From assembly GCA_013407085.1 (NCBI GenBank), contig JACCGJ010003415.1, forward strand, positions 1-64,000: DNA of 64,000 nt, in the 5' to 3' direction. The stretch comes from Atriophallophorus winterbourni. Its lineage: Eukaryota; Platyhelminthes; Trematoda; Plagiorchiida; Microphallidae. This document shows, piece after piece, positions 56,930 to 64,000 of this stretch. Each line of letters opens with the position of its first letter. Position 1 is the first letter of the stretch. Under the pieces are notes generated by a model. It was not told the DNA's origin and ran no database searches. It was given only the letters and a program-made list of their open reading frames with translations. The position numbers and the translations under genes were made by a program.

Positions 56930-57310
56930 GATACTGCCGGGTTTCCCAGGTCGAAGTATGGGGTTGGCTTACTAGGCCCCACCCGGAGGATTTGGCTAAA
57001 ACGCCTGATCCACGAGGCAGTGGGTCGAGATTGAAATTGTCTGACCTCTATCCATCGATATTCCTGGTATGAGTAGCACTGCTCGTACCAAAATATAACA
57101 CCCAGTATAGCTCAATGGGTCAGGGATAAACCATCGCATCACGTTAAGGTCCAGTCCCAGCGAACAAGCAACACTTATCTGAGTTCGGGGATTAGTGTTG
57201 ATAGATGTAGCTAGTTGGACACATACATCCTGCTATTGACGGGAATGCAGTCTAAAATTGAGCGCACTGCACTTGAAATCAGGGCTATACTTACACATGG
57301 TTGACTGGAG
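56930..57310 (+). mobile_element. tRNA-like SINE, copy 2 (longer)
   Basis: The part 57071-57310 is nearly identical to 53108-53349, ending at GGTTGACTGGA. Upstream, 56930-57070 (GATACTGCCGGGTTTCCCAG, CCACGAGGCAGTGGGTCGAG) resembles the GC-rich RTE 5' region, so the unit may be a chimera of RTE leader and tRNA-like SINE. A diverged relative is at about 58440-58690. Confidence 0.6.
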
Positions 57311-57585
57311 AACACAAAAGAACCACTTGAGCAGCGCAAAATTACCTGTTGGAAAGAACTGGTACAGTCGACTCTAGTTTCGTATAGGGATTATAAAGTT
57401 TTATCTCTGGCAAGCAACAAAAATAGATAAAAAAACAATCCAGACAGAGGTTAAGAGCAGCTTGCTGGCCTAATTGACGCAGAGTTCGTACACTCATGTA
57501 TTCAGACGTGCGCGATTCTATAAAACGAGTTTTGAGATTAGGATATGATAAGCTTCGAAAAGGTTCAGGTCGACCGATTATTCCA
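57311..57585. other. Spacer with possible coding remnant, unrecognised
   Basis: Short frames only. The plus strand near 57496-57585 (DSIKRVLRLGYDKLRKGSGR) looks protein-like but is too short to assign. Confidence 0.3.
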
Positions 57586-57592
57586 CTAGATG

Positions 57593-57840
57593 TATGTATG
57601 TATGAAAGCACAAGCCTGATCCAGGCAAAGTGCCGCACAGTCAAAGACTGCACGTGGGCTAAGATACTGTCAGGTTGCCCAGGCCTAGGCAGATATGCGG
57701 AAGAAAACAGAACAAAAAATGGTAGTGAGACTCCAGCCTGTTTCAGCATGCAGTTCACTACCGGTGGCCAATCAATTTAGCACGATATTAGCCGCACAAC
57801 ACAGAAATGCTGCAGGATTGCACATCCGCGCTGATCCGTC
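57593..57840 (-). mobile_element. (CATA)n-tailed short retroposon, full-length copy with 7-bp target duplication
   Basis: Minus orientation. CTAGATG at 57586-57592 and again at 57841-57847 bracket it. The (GTAT)n end lies at left and the family start (CGGATGTGCAATCCTGCAGC on the minus strand) at right. With 41371-41612 this defines a full length of about 242-248 bp. Confidence 0.85.
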
Positions 57841-57847
57841 CTAGATG

Positions 57848-58214
57848 CTGAAGGAAAAGTAATAAAAATTAGGGTGAAAAGGCAGAAAAAACGTTTTATG
57901 TGTAGAATCAGTAATAGCTTGTTTTCGCTTGCCCACCATGTACCAGTGCATGCCAATTTAGCTGGGAAAATGCAGAAGAGACCGTCGATTAGAATAGAAT
58001 TTGGTTTACAGAATATCATGGAGTTTAAGAATTCGATCGAACTACGCCGGAATGAGACAACCGCTAGTAACGATCGCAAAACAAAAATAGTCCTCCAAAC
58101 CCCGACTCGTTCAAACGAGTGTGAAAAACGGAAACAGGCGGTGCGGCACCGAATCGGTATGCTCACTGATACTTGACGGATCTTTTTCGGAACATTTAAT
58201 AGCATCCTCACTTT
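57848..58214. other. Spacer, no feature assigned
   Basis: Overlapping frames on both strands (57874-58176 plus, 58211-57777 minus) are unrecognised and mutually exclusive. No splice-supported exon was found. Confidence 0.3.
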
Positions 58215-58345
58215 TCTATTTTCTTTCTATTTCCCCCTTCATATCTGTCTAGGCATGGGCAACCTGACAGTATCTCAGCCCACGTGCAGTCTCTGACTGT
58301 GCGGCACTTTGCCTGGATCAGGCTTCTGCTTTCACGCACACACAG
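58215..58345 (+). repeat. (CATA)n-tailed short retroposon, 5'-truncated
   Basis: Family sequence from TATTTCCCCCTTCATATCTG to GGATCAGGCTTCTGCTTTCA, with the tail changed to a CACACACA run. Confidence 0.75.
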
Positions 58346-58439
58346 ACGTATGCAGCAGGTAATGCGACCCGATTCTTTGCGCACGCCGGCCGATGCACCA
58401 TGGATTCGGATTTATTTGTGATTGTCATGGTGGTATAAC

Positions 58440-58920
58440 GGCTGGAATATTGCTAGGTCGCCCATGCCTAGACAGAATCATTAGGGGTATCGCCTTTGGT
58501 CAAAGAACCTTACCCATAAAGCAGTACTCTGAGACCGTGTCTGTCTGACCTATATCCACCAAACTTCTTGTTACGAGCAGCTCTGCATTTTGGCTGGAGC
58601 ACATAACACAGTATAGCTCGATGGGTCACGCAAATACAAACCATCTCGCCAAGTTATGGTCCGGTATCGGCCGATGGAACGCCAAGTAGATAGACGTATC
58701 GGATGTCGAACATTTGTCGAGGAGAGAAAGTAATTGTGGTCGTCACAGTGAAACAACAACCTTTCCCCATTGTCTTTTCCGTTGCAGAGCATCCCATAAT
58801 CCCCCCGATGTGGTGGCCTTCAACGCCTCTACACACTTCGTGGAGTTTCTCGCCACTGTTTGTTTATTTTGCTGTAACCATGAAATCTCAGTGTACATAG
58901 TATGCTATTGACGGGTATCT
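58440..58920 (+). repeat. Diverged tRNA-like SINE/RTE-leader relative
   Basis: Follows the same order as 56930-57310: CATGCCTAGACAGAATCATT, CCCATAAAGCAGTACTCTGA, AGTATAGCTCGATGGGTCAC (A-box-like) and a TATGCTATTGACGGGTATCT end block, but with many differences. It is an older copy. Confidence 0.5.
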
Positions 58921-59021
58921 ATTCTAAAAAAGAGGTTTCCGACTCACGGCTAAGAACAATTCCTACCACAGCAAGGCCGGCGGAGAAAGCAACGGGGTCA
59001 ATGGTAACATGTAATTAAAAC

Positions 59022-59130
59022 TTGTATGTATGTATGAATACACAAACCTGAGTCAGGCGAAGTGCCGCACAGTTATTGACTGCACGTGGGCTGAGAAACT
59101 GTCAGGTTGTCCAGGCCTAAACAGATATGA
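59022..59130 (-). repeat. (CATA)n-tailed short retroposon, 5'-truncated
   Basis: From the GTATGTATGTATG end through CACAAACCTGAGTCAGGCGA to GGTTGTCCAGGCCTAAACAG, in minus orientation. Confidence 0.75.
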
Positions 59131-59174
59131 GACAGTAAGACCTACTTCAATCAGGCCCATACCTTAGTTGACCA

Positions 59175-59870
59175 AGCGATTGATGTCAGGAAGACGGGTT
59201 TTACATACGCAACATGTCTCTAGAGAACGGGATAGTCCAGACTTGCTCTCGCTGTTGCAGGGTACAGACTGAACTACGTAAGCCTACAAGGGGCACGCGG
59301 TGGGAAATTTTTCGAAATAAACTTGTTTAATTTTAAAATTAGCTGCGACGGAGCGCATATAGCATTGGTCTGAAGTGCATCGGGAACAGAGGATGAGGTT
59401 GACGTGTGTGAGAAAATGGTATCGAGAAATAGGAGTGAATAACGTGATAGGTATAAGGATTATTGTCCTGGTTAAACGTAGTAACGATACTACCCGGTTG
59501 CCATCACCACAGTAGAGAAGGCAATAGGGGGGTCTAACATTTAGCATTCAGAAAATCAGCTTTAACCACAAGGCGATGTAGCGAGAAAGTTTACACCTAT
59601 CATTGGCAAGTGACAAACAGCGTTTCGCACGACCTCGTTTTTGGTGACTGTAGATTTCCGTTCTTCTCTATAGTTTAACTGGATAGGACGGCGGACAATG
59701 ACTTTTGGTGCGCTAACTCACATCGATCGGGTTAATATGTTAACATTGGATTTGTGGCTTTTAGTCTGGAGAACGCATGACATGTGAAGGCCCACCACGA
59801 CCAGATAAAATAAAGCTGATGCTTTTGCCGAGCTCACCCAGCTAACACTACGAGGGGGGTAACCCAGAAA
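59175..59870 (-). mobile_element. RTE-type LINE 5' region, decayed
   Basis: A third and more diverged copy of the 48425-49340 sequence. On the plus strand GAAGACGGGTTTTACATACG corresponds to the 'SETRL' end of the endonuclease start, and CTACCCGGTTGCCATCAC and GCACCAAAAGT-type blocks follow on towards 59870. Reading frames are broken throughout. Confidence 0.6.
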
Positions 59871-60400
59871 AAATTGAGTGCTTGTCTCTTGATACATACA
59901 ATCAGTATAAGCAATACTTGAGTAATACCAAAATATTTCAGATGGCGCATGAAATTAACTTCAAATCTGAAAAGCGCGGTAGTCCAAGTTCAAGTTTAAG
60001 TTGCACATGGCTGAAAGTGGATAAAAAAATCAAACGCTCAGATTTTCTTCGATGGTAACCGGTTGAGCACCCATCACTTCGATATTGAGTATACCGTTCG
60101 TACGGTTCACTCGTTTTTGTTTCCGGATATCTTGTACTGAAATACTTTCACTTTGTATCTTCGTTCAGTTATTTTCAATTCTTCTTCTTCTTCTGAATCG
60201 AATGCAGAAGGGATGAAATCCCGTTTATGCTTCATCACAGTAATAGACATGGGTGACTTCTGCTGACAAGGCGAACCCTGAGTAGAGGAATACCACTATA
60301 TCATTCCGGGGATCATTTCCATCCGTCTCAACAAATGTTGATCCAACGCGCTTTTGAATAGCTGTTCAGATGGTAGAGACAGGAGCCCTTTCGGTAGAGA
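59871..60400. other. Spacer, no gene seen
   Basis: AT-rich with a short CTT run at about 60178-60195. The part 60296-60400 on the minus strand (WNSLP-like: GTLYRKGSCLYHLNSYSKA) may be a CR1 C-terminal remnant into which the following LTR element inserted. Confidence 0.35.
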
Positions 60401-60405
60401 GTTCC

Positions 60406-60614
60406 TGTAATGAATTGTATTGCATTGAATTGAATAATCAGCCCGAGAATGTAAGTGAGAACAACCGCGCACACTCGAATCACAGTATGTATTGAATAAC
60501 AACCAGAATGAATGAATGACAATCAGAACTTGAATAACAGTATTATTGATTATTGTTGAATGAATGATGATGATTGATTGAGTATTATTGATCGTTAGTC
60601 GAACAATCACCACA
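60406..60614 (-). repeat. 3' LTR of the compact element
   Basis: TGTAATGAATTG at the left end and CAATCACCACA at the right end (plus strand). It is nearly identical to 61827-62035, with differences such as GCATTG/GTATTG, CCGAGAA/CCAAGAA and CGCACAC/CGCTCAC. Confidence 0.9.
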
Positions 60615-60680
60615 ACCACCGCAGTTTGCGAATTATCCTGGGTTTTTATAATCCCGGTACGGCTTGTTCAACATACCTTC

Positions 60681-60968
60681 TTATCTCCACGGGGGTTCGA
60701 GCGAACCCGAAACATCATCCACAGTTACCAACAATTGTATCGCTTTTTCAATGGCAGTAGTCAAAGGTGCCAGTAAGGCTTTTCCTCTATCGGTTTTGAA
60801 AAGAATATTATCTGACGATCGTTTGGATGAGCTAGAAGGCAGTGGTGAATTCGCTTGATAAGATGAGTTCGGTGATTTATTCGAAATGGTATCTGATGAA
60901 TTCTGAAGTTTGCAAACATTGGAGCCACTTTCTTGGTAATGAAAACTAGATTTTTCGTTTGAATTTAA
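60681..60968 (-). CDS. Second frame overlapping gag of the compact LTR element
   Basis: An open stretch of 95 codons with no in-frame ATG, running from the end of the gag-like ORF to TAA at 60683-60681. The sequence is Ser/Asn-rich, then contains KALLAPLTTAIEKAIQLLV. It overlaps the gag frame by 23 nt near an A-rich run, so either a frameshift mutation or ribosomal frameshifting would make one protein of the two. The function is unknown. Confidence 0.4.
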   Translation of the reverse strand, partial: LNSNEKSSFHYQESGSNVCKLQNSSDTISNKSPNSSYQANSPLPSSSSKRSSDNILFKTDRGKALLAPLTTAIEKAIQLLVTVDDVSGSLEPPWR

Positions 60969-61797
60969 TTATACGGGCGGATCTGGACATGTTAACAGGA
61001 GTATCACTTGAATCGGTTGATAGGGAAGTCAAATTTTCATCATCAAATAAAAGAGAATTATCACTGTTAGAAATCGGTCGAACTGTCTTTCCAGATGCAG
61101 TTTGAATATCCAGAGTAACGGGAGTGTTCTCCATACTATGATAGGATGTATGGAAGTCAACGTTTCCTTTTTCGCCAAGCGGCATAGTTAAGGTATCATC
61201 ATCATTTGTCTGCATCAGAGCCTTGGCTTTTTCACGTTTATGTGTATTGAACATGACGGAATTTTCTGCTGGCGACAAATCTGTTGTTGCCACACGCGCA
61301 TCTTCATACTGTTCGCAGTGAGCTCGAACATCTTTAAAAGAGGGTTTTGGCAGCTTCAAGAGTTCATTCTGCAGAACACTGTCATGTATTCCAGCAATTA
61401 GACGATCTTTCAATTGCATATCTAACGATTCACCGAAGTTGCATTTCGCTGCCTGAATTAGCAATTGTAGAATAAAATCACGAATTCCTTGTTTGAGCTG
61501 ACGCACCATGGAATGAAATTTTGCACTTTCGTTTGGCTCGAAATGTACAGGTTTCACGTTTTGCATTAAAAGCGTATTCAACGTTTCGTATGGAAGAGAA
61601 ATAGGAGAATCAGGATAGGCTAAATTCTTGATTAACGTATATGCAGATTTTCCGACTGCATTTAGAAAATGAACCGATATTTTATCATTCTCAGCTTTCG
61701 GTCGTGTCATACACCAAATTTCTAATCTTTCACAATAGTCTTCTATTTCTCGAGCATTTGAATTTATATCGAGAGGTTCTAGACTTGAAATTGCCAT
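60946..61797 (-). CDS. Gag-like protein of the compact LTR element
   Basis: 283 aa from the ATG at 61797, the first ATG after the primer-binding site. Motifs such as IEDYCERLEIWCMTRP, FLNAVGKSAYTLIKNL and GESLDMQLKDRLIAGI are typical of Ty3/gypsy gag capsid regions (the 'RLIAGI.D..LQ..LL' block). There is no zinc knuckle, and the tail is Ser/Thr-rich and basic (ARIIKFKRKI). The reading frame is intact, which is unusual for this window. A longer frame through the LTR is ignored because it starts with non-coding repeat sequence. Confidence 0.75.
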   Translation of the reverse strand: MAISSLEPLDINSNAREIEDYCERLEIWCMTRPKAENDKISVHFLNAVGKSAYTLIKNLAYPDSPISLPYETLNTLLMQNVKPVHFEPNESAKFHSMVRQLKQGIRDFILQLLIQAAKCNFGESLDMQLKDRLIAGIHDSVLQNELLKLPKPSFKDVRAHCEQYEDARVATTDLSPAENSVMFNTHKREKAKALMQTNDDDTLTMPLGEKGNVDFHTSYHSMENTPVTLDIQTASGKTVRPISNSDNSLLFDDENLTSLSTDSSDTPVNMSRSARIIKFKRKI

Positions 61798-61826
61798 GAC
61801 GAAATGATCCTGGTCGCGACGCCAAA

Positions 61827-62035
61827 TGTAATGAATTGTATTGTATTGAATTGAATAATCAGCCCAAGAATGTAAGTGAGAACAACCGCGCTCACTCGAA
61901 TCACAGTATGTATTGAATAACAACCAGAATGAATGAATGACAATCAGAACTTGAATAACAGTATTGTTGATTATTGTTGAATGAATGATGATGAATGATT
62001 GAGTATTATTGATCGTTAATCGAACAATCACCACA
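61827..62035 (-). repeat. 5' LTR of the compact element
   Basis: Mate of 60406-60614. It starts the element on the minus strand. Rich in GAATGAATGA-type runs. Confidence 0.9.
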
Positions 62036-62349
62036 GTTCCAAGTATTCACCACGCGCGTGGATATCGTGCTCGCCTTCAGCCTTCTAGGCTTCTGCAACT
62101 TAAAGTCATGTCCCCGAGTCCTCGACTCGCCTACTAATCGGAAGAACTGTAGGAACTCGTCTCCGTATTGAACGAGTAGAATACGACGTGTCAGGAGCAG
62201 GTCAAATCTTTACCGTCGAAGTTCTAGGGGGTAGAGTTTCAGTAAGCTTCTCCTGTCCTCGCACGCGAGTTGGCGCATTCCACAAACCAGTTGGCACAGG
62301 AATGTAAATGGCTGATAAGCCAATCGAGCGTCCAGAATTTCTGTCGGTA

Positions 62350-64000
62350 GAAAGCTTTAAGAATCAAGAATCAAGATTTTATGGTGAAAAAGAAATTGCT
62401 TTACACGTACCATTGGATGAAAACTATTACAAAAAATAAAATGTAATCAAGAACACATTGTTGCATGTTTGTCTGGGTTCATATTGATTCAATACACAGG
62501 GCCGATTATTGGGTGTTGTTTGCTTTAAAAACATCAAATTTTGTTGCATTCACAACGTCTTATGGTAGTGCATTCCACAGAAAGCTGATACGCACAGATA
62601 AGAAATGGCGCCGACAGTCAAGTCTTGAGTGCTTTATTGCGAGGCAGCTTGAGTGACTACGTGTATTCCGAGGGGAGATTATTTTTATTAAATCTCGGAG
62701 CGGGTGGTTTTCAAATCACTGAATTTTGTGAGCTAGAACAACGTCGCTCCTCAATTGCCTCTGTATAAAATCAGGCAAACCTAGTACGGCCATTCGCTCT
62801 TGATATGGGACGTGTAGCATCCCATCAACTAGCTTTGTAGCTCTTTGTAAATTCTATCCAATAGGTCTATGTCTTTGCTCAGTCACGGTGCCCAGGCTGG
62901 GATCAACACTTCATCGTTGTATAAATGTAAGTATTAATAATGCGGAGAAGTGTTTTGGGCGTGAACAGCCAGAAAATGTTTCTCAGGATTTCTAATATAC
63001 CACATACCTGATTAAACACTTTTCGACAACGCATATTCTGTTTCAGGTTATCAGTGATCCAAATCCCGAGATCCTTTTCAGCGGTGGTTCAAGTTAGGTT
63101 TTCGTGGCCTAGATGATATGTGTGGTCGTAATTACGGCCAAGCTGTATCATATAACATTTATGTAAGTTGAACGGAATTTGATTTAATAGGGACCAGCGA
63201 TACAGAGCATCTATGTCATGCTGTAGCATCAAACAATCTTCAGTAGATCGGGTTCACTTCCATATTTTAATGTCGTCGGCAAAAAGAACTAGCTTACGCC
63301 ACACAATTACAGTAATATCGTTGATGTATAACAGAAAAAGGATAGGCCCGAGTACTAAAACTTGATGTACCCCGCTCGTGGCATCGATAATTTTAGATAG
63401 CACACCGACAATACGAACTCACACATGCCGATCTGTCAGATAATCTATTAACCACGTTAGTAGGTTGCCCTTATTCCATAATGCACTAGCTTTTTCAGAA
63501 GCAGGCTGTGATTGGCCTTCTCAAAAGCCTTTGATATATCAATATAACAAGCGTGAACCGTGTAGCCTAGGTCGAGCGACATAATCCAGTCGTTTAGTGT
63601 GATCAGTATATTAGACAGACAAAATCTGGTGCGGCGAAACCCGTGTTGTGCTGCTGACAAAACACCTCTTGTTCCAAGGTGATCCACAATACATTCACTA
63701 ATGATGCGCTCCATGATCTTTAAAATACAGGTTAGCAGCGTTACAGGTCTGTAATTTGCTGCGTCAGAACGACAGCCACCCTTGTAAATTGGTGTTATCA
63801 CACCCGCTCTCCATGCTAAAGGTACGCAACCTTCGCGAAGACTCTGGATGAAAACCGCAGCTAAGCTATGAGAAAGCTCTCTGTAACACACATGAAGAAT
63901 TGCTGGGGTGATGTTGTCCTCCCTGGGCGATCTCTTCGTATTTAATCGGGCTTGTAAGAAATTTTACCTCGACTGTAAATGTCTTTTAATTCTTGTAAAA
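62350..64000 (-). mobile_element. CR1-type LINE, 3' part including reverse transcriptase (runs off window)
   Basis: The frame 63891-63457 covers the RT fingers and palm entry: WRAGVITPIYKGGCRSDAAN, YRPVTLLTCILKIMERIIS, QHGFRRTRFCLSNILI and CYIDISKAFEKANH. After frameshifts, remnants at about 63330-63270 show the FADDIK catalytic motif; the C-terminal RATKLV block and WNALP follow at about 62840-62560. The element ends near 62355 with an ATCTTGATTCTTGATTCTT terminal repeat, as CR1 elements do. Several frame breaks make it inactive. The 5' part lies beyond the window. Confidence 0.83.

Larger units (their letters stand above)
60406..62035 (-). mobile_element. Compact LTR retrotransposon with gag-like ORF only, 5-bp target duplication
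   Basis: Two 209-bp direct repeats (60406-60614 and 61827-62035), each starting TG and ending CA, enclose about 1.2 kb. GTTCC occurs immediately outside both ends (60401-60405, 62036-62040). A primer-binding-site candidate TGGCGTCGCGACC lies two bases inside the right (5') LTR. The internal region holds only a gag-like frame and a second overlapping frame, with no protease, reverse transcriptase or integrase, so it must depend on proteins supplied by another element. The LTRs differ at only a few positions, indicating a fairly recent insertion. Confidence 0.88.

Noticed and set aside
60946..62034. A 362-codon frame including the LTR
   Set aside because: The N-terminal 79 codons are LTR and primer-binding-site sequence. 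The gag-like protein more likely starts at the ATG at 61797.

Overview
This 64 kb window looks like nuclear DNA of a flatworm, most likely a digenean trematode. The reasons are spliced, intron-rich animal genes, AT-rich intergenic sequence, dense CR1-, RTE-, Penelope- and Ty3-type retroelements, hammerhead-ribozyme repeats, and one gene whose first introns are only 26 and 40 nt while its later introns reach several kb. The species cannot be named from sequence alone. There are two recognisable host genes; nearly everything else is mobile-element DNA in various states of decay.

Gene 1 (+ strand, 13602-34023) is a Pax2/5/8-type transcription factor. Six exons splice in phase (610, 166, 214, 925, 561 and 26 nt; 2502 nt, 833 codons plus stop). 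Exons 2 and 3 carry a complete paired domain, and exon 4 carries a Pax2/5/8-like octapeptide. The protein has a long N-terminal extension, a long linker before the octapeptide, and no homeodomain remnant in the exons found. Its introns hold ribozyme-bearing repeats, a hairpin element and CR1 fragments.

Gene 2 (- strand, 50971 down to 38697) is a complete mitochondrial carrier closest to SLC25A42, the mitochondrial CoA/adenine-nucleotide carrier. Seven exons splice in phase to 963 nt (320 aa) with three carrier signatures. Successive introns measure 26, 40, 77, 2595, 1991 and 6583 nt.

Repeat layout: 3.1-4.3 kb and 12.05-12.62 kb hold Penelope-like element remnants whose flanks carry type I hammerhead sequences; 12.9-13.1 kb holds an inverted pair of the same ribozyme segment. 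A second hammerhead family, about 230-240 bp per unit and often tandem or inverted, recurs at 5.2, 15.4, 21.4-21.9, 22.7, 24.8-25.5, 27.4 and 29.8-30.2 kb and resembles the animal retrozymes. A third, nearly perfect hammerhead sits at 16.55 kb beside a tRNA-like pol III promoter, giving a SINE with a ribozyme. From 36 kb on, a short retroposon with a (CATA)n end recurs at least a dozen times, twice with clear target-site duplications inside other elements. 40.6-44.2 kb is a CR1 LINE, 53.5-56.5 kb a decayed Ty3/gypsy pol region, 60.4-62.0 kb an LTR element with matching 209-bp LTRs, 5-bp target duplication and only a gag-like ORF, and 62.35-64 kb the 3' part of another CR1.

The most interesting content is the coexistence of three structurally distinct self-cleaving ribozyme carriers in one locus: a tRNA-like SINE, retrozyme-like tandem repeats and Penelope-like elements. 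All ribozyme calls rest on reading core motifs and complementary stems by eye.
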